DNA from: Arthrobacter yangruifuii
GTDB lineage: Bacteria; Actinomycetota; Actinomycetes; Actinomycetales; Micrococcaceae
Assembly (NCBI RefSeq): GCF_009192775.1
Contig: NZ_VTFX01000001.1
Span: 310,001-374,000 of the forward strand
Direction: 5' to 3'
Length of the DNA: 64,000 bases
This document shows positions 26,003-35,298 of the stretch, piece after piece. The position numbers and the translations under genes are program-made. Numbering within the stretch: the stretch's first letter is position 1; each line of letters begins with the position of its first letter. Under the pieces are notes generated by a model, which saw only the letters and a list, made by a program, of their open reading frames with translations, had not been told where the DNA came from and did not search any database.

Positions 26003-26590
26003 ATGGGCGGGAGAGGACCATCACAGGCAGGTATCCGGGTGGATGCCGCACGGAACCGCAGCCTCCTGCTCCAAGCGGCCCTGGAACTCGTCGCGGCGGG
26101 CGGAGCAGACGCCCTGACAATGGACGATCTCGCTGCCCGTGCGCGCGTGGGCAAGGGGACCGTATTTCGCCGCTTCGGTTCGCGGGCCGGCCTTATGCAG
26201 GCGTTGCTGGACCATGCCGAGCAGGGTTTCCGGACCGCGTACGTACTTGGTCCGCCGCCCCTGGGGCCGGGGGCTTCGGCCAGGGACCGCCTCCATGCCT
26301 TCGGCCTGGCCCGGCTGGCTTCACTGAAAGTCACCGGTGAACTGGCGCGGGCAGCCGACGTCGACCCCCGGACGCGGTACCGGCATCCATCCCGGAGCCT
26401 TGCCCGGGCGCACCTCGCCGGGCTGCTCCGGATGGCCGGACCGGTTCCGGATCCGGAACTGGTTGCCTATCAGCTGGCTGCGTTTCTGGACGCCGGCCTG
26501 CTGCTGCACCTGAACGGAGAAGAACGGATGAGCCTGCACCGGCTGGAGAAAGGCTGGAGAAAGGCTGGGAAGAGCTGGTGGACGCGGTGA
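26003..26590 (+). CDS. TetR/AcrR family transcriptional regulator
   Basis: This 195-residue repressor has an N-terminal HTH (ALTMDDLAARARVGKGTVFR then RFGSRAGLMQALLDHAE) and a ligand-binding helical rest. It most likely controls the divergent FMN reductase and itself through the palindrome in between. The TetR/quinone-reductase pairing suggests a quinone or electrophile as inducer (inference). Convergent with the MarR gene. Confidence 0.88.
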   Translation: MGGRGPSQAGIRVDAARNRSLLLQAALELVAAGGADALTMDDLAARARVGKGTVFRRFGSRAGLMQALLDHAEQGFRTAYVLGPPPLGPGASARDRLHAFGLARLASLKVTGELARAADVDPRTRYRHPSRSLARAHLAGLLRMAGPVPDPELVAYQLAAFLDAGLLLHLNGEERMSLHRLEKGWRKAGKSWWTR

Positions 26591-26612
26591 TCCGGACCGG
26601 AAACTCCCCGGC

Positions 26613-27083
26613 CTAGGAGGGAATCTGGCCGTTCGGCTGTCCGCGCCGCAGCGATGCGATGAGGCAACGGAGCGCCTCCCGCAGTTCACGGCTGTCTTCC
26701 GCGACCAGGTCCGCTTCCGACTCGGCCAGCTGTGCGCACTCGAGGGCCCTCGCGCCGGCGTCCGTCACCACCCAGGTCCCCGAACCGTCCGGGACCGCAT
26801 ATCCGGCGGACCGGAACTCCATCAGGTGTTTTTCAACGGCAGGCAGGAGCCGGCCGGTCGCAGCGGCCAGCGCGTGCGCCGCGGCGGGCTCCGCGGCAAG
26901 GTGCTCCAGCAGCCTGTAGCTGCTCCTATTCAGTCCGAACCGTTCCAATACCCTGTCGCAGGCAGCCTGTGACACATACGCCGCGGCGGAGAGCAGCCGC
27001 GGAAGGTATCCAGGCGCAGCGCCGGCTTCGGATGCGGCATCGGTTGCGTGGGTTGCTTCTTCCTCGGGGCCGGCGGGTTTCAC
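26613..27083 (-). CDS. MarR-like winged-helix regulator
   Basis: This 156-residue protein has a central winged helix: RFGLNRSSYRLLEHLAAEPA, AHALAAATGRLLPAVEKHL, then the wing GYAVPDGSGTWVVTDAGARA. It fits the MarR layout, though the sequence is divergent. GTG 27083 has GGGGAGGA upstream. The 294-bp gap to the MFS gene contains no other gene. It may regulate the MFS transporter or itself. Confidence 0.7.
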   Translation of the reverse strand: MKPAGPEEEATHATDAASEAGAAPGYLPRLLSAAAYVSQAACDRVLERFGLNRSSYRLLEHLAAEPAAAHALAAATGRLLPAVEKHLMEFRSAGYAVPDGSGTWVVTDAGARALECAQLAESEADLVAEDSRELREALRCLIASLRRGQPNGQIPS

Positions 27084-27377
27084 GAGTCCTCCCCGGCGGT
27101 GCGGGCGTGGAGCAGGACCGGGATTCGCGGGGCGCTGGCCAGCGGTATGGCATCGCTGAAGCAGACGTGGCAAGACGGCACAGGGTTTCCTCGAGAAGTT
27201 GGAAAGGTACAGCTGGGGAAGCAGGCCTCGTCTTGACCAGTAAATATCCTAATGCGGCATTTCCCCGCGGGACAAACGGGATCGGAGGGGGCAAACGCGG
27301 CGCCCTCCCGCTGTAATGATGCCGCCTCCGGATGACTCCGAATGTCCCGGGACGTATTTCTCGGTTAGCTTGGTCTG

Positions 27378-28712
27378 GTGCAAATCAAGGACCGGATAGA
27401 GAAGTCACCGATGAGCCGGCGGCAGGTGGCGATCATCGCCATTTGTACTGCCCTTTATATGATTGACGGCTTTGACGTCCTGGTCATGGCCTTCAGTGCC
27501 AGCCACGTCGAAGATGAATGGGGTTTATCGGGAGCACAGCTGGGTTACCTGCTCAGCGCCGCACTGGTGGGAATGGCAGTGGGATCCATTTTCGTTTCCA
27601 CGGTTTCGGACATCATCGGGCGCCGGAAAACACTACTGATCGGTGTCTGCATTGTCGCGGCAGGCATGCTGGCCTCGTTCTTTGCCCCCGGCTACGGAGT
27701 CCTGGTGATCCTGCGCTTCCTGACGGGCGTGGCCATCGGAACGCTGCAGTCCACCATCAGCGTGTTTGCATCCGAGTTCTCCAATGCCAAGCGCCGCTCC
27801 ACCGCCTTATCCATCGTCAGCATCGGCCAGCCTATCGGCGGAGTTCTGGGCGGACTGATCAGCGGCATCCTCATCAGTCACTACGGCTGGCGGTCGGCGT
27901 TCCTGTTCGGCGCCGTCGTCACTTTCCTGATGATCCCGCTGGTGATGAAGGCCTTCCCGGAATCGGTGGATTACCTGCTGGTGCGGCGGCCGTCCGGCGC
28001 GCTGACCCGCGTTAATCAGAGCCTGCGTGCCATCGGCCAGCCCACGGTGGACGTCCTGCCCGAAGACGTAGCCTCCTTTGAGGCCAAGTCCCGTTTTGCA
28101 GACATTCTGACGGGCTACAACGCCCGCCGGACCATCCTGCTCTCCCTGGCCTACTTCGTCCTGATGGGAAGCTTCTACTTTGCGAATTCCTGGACTCCGC
28201 GCCTGATTACCGCCAGCGGATTCACTGCGCAGGACGGGATCAATGCCGGAGTGTTGTTCAGTGTCGGGGCGATTACCGGCGGCGTCCTGCTGGGTCTGCT
28301 CGGTGCGCGCTTCCCCATGCGCAAGGTCCTGGCCGTGTTCTTTGTCATCGGCGCCGCCACCTTCGTGGTGTTTGCCAACTCGACCACGGGCTCGCTCGGC
28401 TGGGCCCTGTTTGCGGCGGCGCTGGTGGGCTTCGGCTCGAACGCACCGATCGCCGGCATGCTGGCGATCAGCCCCACTTATTATTCCAGCGAGGTCCGCG
28501 GCACTGCTCTGGGGCTGGTCATCGGTATGGGCCGCGTGGGTGCCATCATCTCGCCGATCCTGGCAGGAGCGCTGATCGACGGCGGCTGGACGGCCGGGGA
28601 TCTGTACTTCCTGTTCGTGATTCCGATGGCCTTGGGTGCCGTCATCATCTCGCTGCTGGGCCAACCGGTCCTGCGCGGCGCCACCCCCAAGGCTTCGGCC
28701 CCGGCCCCGTAG
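27378..28712 (+). CDS. MFS transporter, aromatic acid:H+ symporter type
   Basis: This 444-residue, 12-span transporter carries MIDGFDVLVMAFSASHV in helix 1 (the DGxD motif of the AAHS family, such as PcaK/BenK) and the loop 2-3 motif DIIGRRKTLL. It would import an aromatic or other organic acid with protons. The start is GTG 27378, with a -10-like TAGCTT 6 bases upstream (leaderless). ATG 27411 is an alternative. It is followed by a strong bidirectional terminator. Confidence 0.85.
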   Translation: MQIKDRIEKSPMSRRQVAIIAICTALYMIDGFDVLVMAFSASHVEDEWGLSGAQLGYLLSAALVGMAVGSIFVSTVSDIIGRRKTLLIGVCIVAAGMLASFFAPGYGVLVILRFLTGVAIGTLQSTISVFASEFSNAKRRSTALSIVSIGQPIGGVLGGLISGILISHYGWRSAFLFGAVVTFLMIPLVMKAFPESVDYLLVRRPSGALTRVNQSLRAIGQPTVDVLPEDVASFEAKSRFADILTGYNARRTILLSLAYFVLMGSFYFANSWTPRLITASGFTAQDGINAGVLFSVGAITGGVLLGLLGARFPMRKVLAVFFVIGAATFVVFANSTTGSLGWALFAAALVGFGSNAPIAGMLAISPTYYSSEVRGTALGLVIGMGRVGAIISPILAGALIDGGWTAGDLYFLFVIPMALGAVIISLLGQPVLRGATPKASAPAP

Positions 28713-28757
28713 CTCCTTCCCGGTCCGACGCCCGAAGGTGCCGGACCGGGAAGGAGC
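28712..28757. terminator. Bidirectional terminator between MFS gene and ald
   Basis: A 16-bp perfect stem (28712-28727 with 28742-28757) with a 14-base loop fills the 56-bp gap between two convergent genes. Confidence 0.8.
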
Positions 28758-28768
28758 AGCCGAAAAGG

Positions 28769-29887
28769 CTAGGAATTCACCACCTCCGGCCAGTCCGAGG
28801 CCAGCTCCAGTCCGTGGGCGGCAGAGACCGAGGAATGGGTGACGCGGCCGCCGGCGATGTTGAGTCCGTGGGCGAGGTCCGTGTACTTCTCAAAGGCACC
28901 CGCCACGCCGAGGTCGGCCAGCGCCACCGCGTAGGGCAGCGTTACGTTGGTCAACGCATAGGTGGATGTGTTGGGCACCGCGCCGGGCATGTTGGCCACG
29001 CAGTAGAACAGGGAACCGTGCACGCGGAACGTGGGATCCTCGTGCGTGGTGGGATGGCTGTCCTCAAAGCAGCCGCCCTGGTCCACGGCAATGTCCACCA
29101 GGACGCTGCCCGGCTTCATCCGCGACACCATGTCATTGGTGACCAGTTTGGGGGCCCGGGCGCCGGGAATCAGGACGGATCCGATGACGAGGTCCGCGTC
29201 CATGACGGCCCGTTGGATTTCGAAGGAGTTGGACGCCACCGTCTTGATGCGGCCGGCGTACAGCGCATCCAGTTCACGCAGGCGGTCAATATTGATGTCC
29301 AGGACCGTGACGTCGGCATGGGTGCCGACGGCGGCTGCAGCCGCGTTGGTTCCGGCCACGCCTGCCCCAAGAACCACCACCTTCGCGGGGCGGACTCCCG
29401 GAACGCCTCCGAGCAGCAGTCCGGGGCCGCCGGCGGGAGCCATGAGGGACTGCGCACCCACCTGGACCGAGAGCCGCCCGGCCACTTCGGACATGGGTGC
29501 CAGCAGGGGGAGGGCACGGCCGCGCTGCACGGTTTCGTACGCGATAGCGGTGACGCCGCTGTCCAGCAGTGCGGCAGTCAGTTCCGGTTCCGCGGCAAGA
29601 TGCAGGTACGTGAAGAGAATCAGACCCGGCCGGAAATGGCGGTATTCAGAAGCGATGGGCTCCTTGACCTTGAGGATCATTGCGGCCTGGGACCAGACGT
29701 CGTCGGCTGAATCCAGGATCTGCGCTCCTGCAGCGCTATATTCCGCGTCAGTAATATTCGAACCGGTGCCGGCACCGCTCTGTACCAGCACCTGATGGCC
29801 GTGGGAGCGCAGTTCATGCACGCCCGAAGCGGTTATGGCTACACGGAATTCATTGTTCTTGATTTCCTTGGGGATACCGATGATCAC
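28769..29887 (-). CDS. ald: Alanine dehydrogenase
   Basis: This 372-residue NAD-dependent enzyme interconverts L-alanine and pyruvate plus ammonia. It shows MIIGIPKEIKNNEFRVAI at the start, VKEPIASEYRHFRPGLILFT (pyruvate-site region) near residue 75, and the Rossmann stretch VVLGAGVAGTNAAAAAVG near 170. Length is standard. It is preceded on the same strand by an HTH gene 91 bp upstream; no Lrp-type AldR is adjacent. Confidence 0.96.
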   Translation of the reverse strand: MIIGIPKEIKNNEFRVAITASGVHELRSHGHQVLVQSGAGTGSNITDAEYSAAGAQILDSADDVWSQAAMILKVKEPIASEYRHFRPGLILFTYLHLAAEPELTAALLDSGVTAIAYETVQRGRALPLLAPMSEVAGRLSVQVGAQSLMAPAGGPGLLLGGVPGVRPAKVVVLGAGVAGTNAAAAAVGTHADVTVLDINIDRLRELDALYAGRIKTVASNSFEIQRAVMDADLVIGSVLIPGARAPKLVTNDMVSRMKPGSVLVDIAVDQGGCFEDSHPTTHEDPTFRVHGSLFYCVANMPGAVPNTSTYALTNVTLPYAVALADLGVAGAFEKYTDLAHGLNIAGGRVTHSSVSAAHGLELASDWPEVVNS

Positions 29888-29978
29888 AGTATGGCTCCGT
29901 CAGTAGGGTCAGCCGGCGGGGTGTCCGCCGTCACAGCCCCAGCATAAAGCCCCGGCCGAAAGGAGCAGCCCGTCGGAG

Positions 29979-30437
29979 TCAGCCGTCGGTGGCTCGCCCG
30001 GTGTCTCCGGCGGCTTCACCCGCAGCTTTGGCCGTTTTCGCGGCCTGCTGCGATTCAAGCCAGGAGGAGATGTCTTCCATCCGGATGCGGCGATGCGACC
30101 CCCGGTACTGCACCGGGATGATCCCGGCATCCGTCAGGTTCCGCAGGTACGTGTGGGAGATGCCGGCCGCCGCGGCTGCCTGGGAAGTCGTCAACAGCGG
30201 TACCGGGCCGGCGGGAAACGGCGGATCCGCCGGGGCGGACAGTTTGGATGACACCGTCACCGGGTTCCCCTCCGCGAGGCGGGACAGCAGGTCCAGTACC
30301 GCATCGCGGGCGGTCTCGGGCAGGCGCAGGGCGGTGCCGTCCACGAAGACGGTGACATCACCCGCGGCCAGCGCCCGTTTCAGCGCAAGGGTGTCTTTGT
30401 CCGGCAGTGCAGGTACGGTCCTGGAACTCTCACTCAT
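29979..30437 (-). CDS. Excisionase-type HTH protein, antitoxin-like orphan
   Basis: This 152-residue protein has a small N-terminal domain (VTVFVDGTALRLPETARDAV) and an HTH_17/excisionase-like domain at about residues 87-135 (LLTTSQAAAAAGISHTYLRN then HRRIRMEDISSWLE). The layout is that of actinobacterial antitoxins usually followed by a PIN-domain toxin. Here ald follows instead. ATG 30437 has AGGA just upstream; a start three codons earlier is possible. It may be an orphan antitoxin or a regulator of ald. Confidence 0.72.
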   Translation of the reverse strand: MSESSRTVPALPDKDTLALKRALAAGDVTVFVDGTALRLPETARDAVLDLLSRLAEGNPVTVSSKLSAPADPPFPAGPVPLLTTSQAAAAAGISHTYLRNLTDAGIIPVQYRGSHRRIRMEDISSWLESQQAAKTAKAAGEAAGDTGRATDG

Positions 30438-30595
30438 GGTCCTCATCTTGCCAAAGGAATGGCGGGCGGGAGGCCACCGGCGCGGTGGGAGCGGGGCGGA
30501 ATGGAGGACGGTGCGGAACGGTCGTGGTGGAATAGGGCTGTCACGGCGAAAACGGGGACCCGTTTCCGGTCCGGCAGATACTCGAGGGAGAGCTC

Positions 30596-31741
30596 ATGGG
30601 CACCGACAGCAGCAGGTCCATCCGGGGTGCAGTCCTGCAGACCATCGGCGCTCCGCGTCCCTATGCCCGCTCCCGGCCGGTGGTGGTCCGGGACCTGGAG
30701 CTTCAGCCGCCGGGGCCCGGGGAGATCCTGGTCCGCATTGAGGCTGCGGGGCTGTGCCACTCGGATCTGTCAGTGGTCAACGGGAGCCGGATGAGGCCGC
30801 TGCCCATGCTGCTGGGACATGAGGCCGCCGGCAAGGTGGAGGAACTGGGCGAGGGCGTTGAGGACCTAGCCGTCGGGCAGCGGGTGGTGATGGCCTTCCT
30901 CCCGCGCTGCGGCGAATGTGCGGGCTGCCGGACCGAGGGCAAAATGCCGTGCATCCCCGGGTCCGCAGCCAATAATGCCGGCACCCTGCTTGGCGGCGGC
31001 ATGAGGCTGCGGGGCGCTGACGGCGAAGAAGTGAGGCACCACCTGGGCGTTTCCGGATTTGCCACCCATGCCGTGGTCAACCGGAAGTCGGTGGTGCCGG
31101 TGGATGACGACATTCCGCCGGAGGTGGCGGCGCTGCTGGGCTGTGCGGTGCTGACCGGAGGGGGCGCGGTGCTGAACCCGGCCCGGCCGGGCAAGGACGA
31201 CGACGTCGCCATCGTCGGGCTCGGCGGCGTCGGCATGGCAGCGCTGCTCACGGCGCTCTCCCTCGACGTGCACAGCGTCATCGGCATCGACGCACTGCCG
31301 GGGAAGCTGGCCCGTGCCCGGGAGCTCGGAGCGGACGCGGTCTACACCCCGCAGGAAGCGCTCGACGCCGGCATCCGCCCCGCCCTGGTCATCGAAGCCG
31401 CGGGGCATCCCCGTGCGTTCGAAACGGCCGTGCGGATCACCGCCCCCGGCGGCACCACCGTCACGGTGGGGCTTCCCGCCCCGGACCAGACGGCTGAAAT
31501 TGCCCCGCTGACACTCACGGCGGAGGCACGGACCATCGTGGGCAGCTACCTCGGCTCCGCCGTTCCCGCCCGCGATATCCCCGTCTATGCGCAGCTGTGG
31601 CGGGAGGGGAGGCTGCCGGTGGAAAAACTGGTCTCCTCCACCGTTGCCCTGGAGGATATCAACGCGGCCATGGATACCCTGGCGGACGGCCAGGCCATCC
31701 GCCAGGTCATCCGCTTCGATCCGGACGGCGCTTCCGTATGA
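30596..31741 (+). CDS. Zinc-dependent alcohol dehydrogenase, class III-like MDR
   Basis: This 381-residue medium-chain dehydrogenase has catalytic zinc ligands in AAGLCHSDLSV and GHEAAGKVEELGEGV, and the structural-zinc loop CGECAGCRTEGKMPC. The NAD motif is VAIVGLGGVGMAALL. The long loop after the zinc lobe (about residues 125-160) places it in the class III/mycothiol-dependent or aryl-alcohol group. Its stop overlaps the hydrolase start (ATGA), so the two are translated together and may act in sequence. Substrate unknown. Confidence 0.88.
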   Translation: MGTDSSRSIRGAVLQTIGAPRPYARSRPVVVRDLELQPPGPGEILVRIEAAGLCHSDLSVVNGSRMRPLPMLLGHEAAGKVEELGEGVEDLAVGQRVVMAFLPRCGECAGCRTEGKMPCIPGSAANNAGTLLGGGMRLRGADGEEVRHHLGVSGFATHAVVNRKSVVPVDDDIPPEVAALLGCAVLTGGGAVLNPARPGKDDDVAIVGLGGVGMAALLTALSLDVHSVIGIDALPGKLARARELGADAVYTPQEALDAGIRPALVIEAAGHPRAFETAVRITAPGGTTVTVGLPAPDQTAEIAPLTLTAEARTIVGSYLGSAVPARDIPVYAQLWREGRLPVEKLVSSTVALEDINAAMDTLADGQAIRQVIRFDPDGASV

Positions 31742-32754
31742 GTGCAGCAGAGTCCGGGCGCCGGTGGCAGCCTGACATCTTGGGCGAGGGGTTCGAGCAG
31801 CTGACCCTGGATCTGCCCGACGGTGCCGTCGCCACCCTGGTCCGCTACACGCCGCCGGCGCCGGAGGCACCATCAGGTGCCCTGCGGGGCCATACGCCGG
31901 ATGTCCTTTATGTGCACGGCTGGTCCGACTATTTTTTCCAGACCGAGCTGGCACGCTACTGGGCCGGGCAGGGTGCCCGGTTCTTCGCCGTTGACCTGCA
32001 TAACTACGGGCGGAGCCTGCGTCCGGGGCAGGAACCCGGCTACGTCCGGGACCTCAGCGAGTACGACGAGGATCTGGCCGCTGCGCTGGACGCCATGGGG
32101 CAAAACGCCCCGGATGCCGGGCCGCTGATCCTGCTTGGGCACTCCACCGGCGGCTTAACGCTGGCCGTCTGGGCGCACCGCCACCCCGGCAGGGCGGCAG
32201 CCCTGATCCTGAACAGCCCCTGGCTGGAATTCCAGGCCACGGAATGGGCCCGCCGGGTCATTTCCCCGCTGGTCAGCCTGCAGGCCCAGCATCATCCGCG
32301 CAGGCCGTTGCCGCCGATAGATCCCGGGATCTACACCCGGACGGTTTCCGCTGCGTTCGGCGGGGAATGGCACTACAACGTCCAGTGGCGTCCCGTCCGG
32401 GGATTTCCGGTCACTCTCGCGTTCCTGCACGCCGTGTTCTCCGCCCAGGCCATGGTGGCCGCCGGCCTGCAGCTGCAGCTTCCGGTCCTGGTGCTGCTCT
32501 CGGACAACAGCTACCTGCATCCGCGCTGGTCGGAGGATGCGGAACGTTCCGACGTCGTCCTGGATGTGAACACAGTGGCCCAACGCGCCCTCTCCCTCGG
32601 ATCCTCCGTGACCGTGGGCCGGATCCCGCATGCGATGCACGATGTGTTCCTGTCCGCACCCGAGGTCCGGCGCCGGGCCTACGAGGCGATGACCCGCTGG
32701 GGCCGGGGCTATCTGCAGCCCGGGCCCCAGCGCGGCCCGGCGCCCGCCCCTTAG
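31738..32754 (+). CDS. Alpha/beta hydrolase (serine lipase/lysophospholipase-like)
   Basis: This 338-residue protein has VLYVHGWSDYFFQTELARY (oxyanion region), the nucleophile elbow ILLGHSTGGLTLAVWAHR near residue 143 and a C-terminal HAMHDVFLS with the likely catalytic His. It resembles monoacylglycerol-lipase/lysophospholipase-type hydrolases. ATG 31738 overlaps the dehydrogenase stop. Its own stop overlaps that of the convergent malate synthase by 4 bp. Confidence 0.85.
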   Translation: MSAAESGRRWQPDILGEGFEQLTLDLPDGAVATLVRYTPPAPEAPSGALRGHTPDVLYVHGWSDYFFQTELARYWAGQGARFFAVDLHNYGRSLRPGQEPGYVRDLSEYDEDLAAALDAMGQNAPDAGPLILLGHSTGGLTLAVWAHRHPGRAAALILNSPWLEFQATEWARRVISPLVSLQAQHHPRRPLPPIDPGIYTRTVSAAFGGEWHYNVQWRPVRGFPVTLAFLHAVFSAQAMVAAGLQLQLPVLVLLSDNSYLHPRWSEDAERSDVVLDVNTVAQRALSLGSSVTVGRIPHAMHDVFLSAPEVRRRAYEAMTRWGRGYLQPGPQRGPAPAP

Positions 32755-34349
32755 TCGATCAGCTCGTAGGCCGGAAGGGTCAGGAAGTCCGTGTATTCCC
32801 GGGACAGGCTGATCTCCCCGATCAGGCGGCTGGCCGGCTCAAAGTAGCCGGTGAACATGTCCGCGGAGACCTCCTGGCGCAGGCGTTCCGTCTCCTCGGC
32901 CAGGAGCCGGCTGACGAGTTCCTCGGTGACGGTTTCGCCGGTGTCTTCCAGGACGACGTTGTTGCGCACCTGCTGCCAGACCTGGGAGCGTGAAATCTCT
33001 GCAGTCGCTGCGTCCTCCATGAGGTTGCGGATGGCTACGGCCCCGTTGCCGGAGAGCCAGACGGCCACATAGTTGACCGCAACATAGAGGTTGGACCGCA
33101 GTCCGGCCTCGGTAATGGAGCCTTCGGCGGTGCTGACATCCAGCAGGTCCGCAGCCGTCACGGACACGTCTTCGCGCTGCCGGTCCACCTGGTTGGGCCG
33201 GCTGCCCAGGACGGCGTCGAAGACATCGCGGCAGACCGGAACCAGATCCGGGTGGGCCACCCATGAACCGTCAAAACCGTCGCCGGCCTCGCGGGTCTTA
33301 TCCGCCTTGACCTTCTCCAGTGCGCTCGCGGTGATCTCCGGTTCACGCCGGTTGGGGATGAAGGCGGCCATGCCGCCCATGGCGAAGGCGCCGCGGCGGT
33401 GGCAGGTCTTCACCAACAGCTCGGTGTACGCACGCATGAACGGCGCCGTCATCGAAACGTCGGCGCGGTCCGGCAGCAGGTAGTTCTTCCCGGCGTCGCG
33501 GAAGACCTTGATCATGCTGAACAGGTAGTCCCAGCGTCCTGCGTTCAGCCCGGAGGCGTGGTCCCGCAGCTCGTAGAGGATCTCTTCCATTTCGAACGCG
33601 GCCGGAATGGTCTCGATCAGGACTGTCGCCCGGACGGAGCCCTGCGGCACGCCCACATACTCTTCGGAGAAGGAGAAGACGTCATTCCACAGGCGGGCCT
33701 CGAGGTGGCTCTCCATCTTGGGCAGGTAGTAGTAGGGGCCCTGTCCGTTGTCCAGGAGATGTTTGGCATTGGCGAAGAAGTGCAGGCCGAAATCCACCAG
33801 CGCACCGACGGCGGGTTCCCCGTCGATCAGTACGTGTTTTTCGGGAAGGTGCCAGCCGCGCGGACGCATCACGACGACGGCGAGCGGCGCATCGGTGCGC
33901 AGCGTGTATTCCTTGCCCTCGGGCGAGGTGAAGGAAAGGTCGTTGCGCGCCGCGCGGTAGAGGTTCACCTGGGAATCCACAACATTGTGCCAGGTGGGCG
34001 TGCAGGCGTCTTCAAGGTCCGCCAGCCAGACCTTGGCACCCGAATTCAGGGCATTGATAGCCATTTTGGCCGGGGACGCCGGGCCGGTCATTTCCACGCG
34101 GCGATCCTGCAGCGCGGCCGGCGCCTCGGCGACCTTCCACTCCCCGCTGCGGATGTCCGCGGTTTCGGGCAGGAAATCCAGCCTGCCGGTGGAGGCCGCT
34201 TCCTGCCGGCGCACGGAGCGGGCGGCAAGGCGCTCGTCCCGGGTGCTTCGGAAACGCCGGTGGAGTTCTTCGATGAATTCCAGCGCCCCGGGCGTCAGGA
34301 TCAGGTCTGCACCCTCGGCGGGTGCGGGATCGGTTATTTCAATGGCCAT
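32751..34349 (-). CDS. aceB: Malate synthase A
   Basis: This 532-residue glyoxylate-shunt enzyme condenses glyoxylate with acetyl-CoA. Typical isoform A motifs are KVWLADLEDACTPTWHNVV, VVVMRPRGWHLPEKHVL, KMESHLEARLWNDVF and FDGSWVAHPDLVPVCRDVFD. Length is standard. Isocitrate lyase is not in the window. The ATG at 34349 is preceded by GAGGGAGATC. Confidence 0.96.
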   Translation of the reverse strand: MAIEITDPAPAEGADLILTPGALEFIEELHRRFRSTRDERLAARSVRRQEAASTGRLDFLPETADIRSGEWKVAEAPAALQDRRVEMTGPASPAKMAINALNSGAKVWLADLEDACTPTWHNVVDSQVNLYRAARNDLSFTSPEGKEYTLRTDAPLAVVVMRPRGWHLPEKHVLIDGEPAVGALVDFGLHFFANAKHLLDNGQGPYYYLPKMESHLEARLWNDVFSFSEEYVGVPQGSVRATVLIETIPAAFEMEEILYELRDHASGLNAGRWDYLFSMIKVFRDAGKNYLLPDRADVSMTAPFMRAYTELLVKTCHRRGAFAMGGMAAFIPNRREPEITASALEKVKADKTREAGDGFDGSWVAHPDLVPVCRDVFDAVLGSRPNQVDRQREDVSVTAADLLDVSTAEGSITEAGLRSNLYVAVNYVAVWLSGNGAVAIRNLMEDAATAEISRSQVWQQVRNNVVLEDTGETVTEELVSRLLAEETERLRQEVSADMFTGYFEPASRLIGEISLSREYTDFLTLPAYELID

Positions 34350-34452
34350 AATGGATCTCCCTCAGGCAATGCCGGTGGACAGCCGGAACGTGACGCCGGC
34401 TACTTCTTCCGTATCGTGGATATTATTGTCTAGCCAGTGGAATTACAAGGGA

Positions 34453-35097
34453 TTACCGCCACTGCACCATGGCTGTGGAGAGGTGTTCGCGGGCCCTGGC
34501 CAGCCGGCCGCGCACTGCCGACGGGGTGATCCGCAGCGCGGCACCGATCTCCGCATAGCTCTGCCCATGGATCTCGCGGAGCAGCCAGCAGGCACGCTGA
34601 TCGGCCGGAAGCAGGGCAAGCGCCCGGCGCAGGGCCTGCAGTTCCGCCGCCACCTCGGCCGTATGATGCGGATCCGACTCCCGGTCCGGATCCCGGGCGG
34701 TGACGGCCGCAATCGCATCCGCCAGCGGATCGGCCCCGGGCAGGACCTGGGGGTGGGAGGTGCGGTGCCGAAGCACATCCAGGCAGCGGTTGGTGGCCGT
34801 CCGGTAGACCCAGCCGCCGAATGCTTCTTCCCGGTTCAGGGTGGGAAGGACCCTCCAGCCGGCCGTCAGGGTGTCCTGGACAACGTCTTCGGCGTCCCCG
34901 CGGTCCCGGAGCATCCGGTAGGCAAGCCGGAAGAGCCTGCGCCGGTAGATGGCCACCAGGTATTCGAAGGCGGGGAGGTCCCCGTCCCGTGCCTGGGCAA
35001 CTAGGGCGGCCTCGTCCACATGCCCATTCCCCGGCTGCGTGGGCCGGAGGGAATTCCTGCCGTTGTGCGCCGCCTGCGGCAGCTCGGATCCTGCCAT
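34453..35097 (-). CDS. ECF-type RNA polymerase sigma factor
   Basis: This 214-residue sigma factor has region 2 (FEYLVAIYRRRLFRLAYRM then RDRGDAEDVVQDTLTAGWR) and region 4 (ADQRACWLLREIHGQSYAEI then ALRITPSAVRGRLARAREH). The ATG at 35097 is the likely start; an in-frame GTG nearer the first conserved segment is possible. No anti-sigma gene is adjacent. It is divergent from the Asp23/AmaP cluster 200 bp away, and in related bacteria the two are often neighbours, so it probably drives that cluster (inference). Confidence 0.88.
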   Translation of the reverse strand: MAGSELPQAAHNGRNSLRPTQPGNGHVDEAALVAQARDGDLPAFEYLVAIYRRRLFRLAYRMLRDRGDAEDVVQDTLTAGWRVLPTLNREEAFGGWVYRTATNRCLDVLRHRTSHPQVLPGADPLADAIAAVTARDPDRESDPHHTAEVAAELQALRRALALLPADQRACWLLREIHGQSYAEIGAALRITPSAVRGRLARAREHLSTAMVQWR

Positions 35098-35197
35098 GGT
35101 GTCCCTGTTCCGTCCGGCAGCGGCCGGACCTGCAGCGATCTTCCCAGAACCGGGGAAGAAGCGGAACAACAGCGGGCCGGACCGGAGGAATGTCAGC

Positions 35198-35225
35198 GGA
35201 ACTTTCCGTTGTGGCGTGACGATCG
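35198..35225 (+). promoter_or_regulatory. Possible ECF-sigma promoter of the Asp23 cluster
   Basis: GGAAC (35198-35202), a typical ECF -35 core, is followed about 17 bases later by CGATCG (35220-35225), which could be the -10. It lies between the sigma gene and the Asp23 gene, 70-100 bp before the latter. Confidence 0.4.
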
Positions 35226-35298
35226 CTGATCCGCACCGTCACTACCTGTGTAAGGGACGTACGCGCACCATCCGCAATGAACGCAGGAGATGATTTCC

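Noticed and set aside
26932-27377. Extra small gene between the MarR and MFS genes
   Set aside because: Plus-strand frames here are Arg/Pro-rich antisense reads of the MarR gene; the remaining gap shows no start with a binding site.
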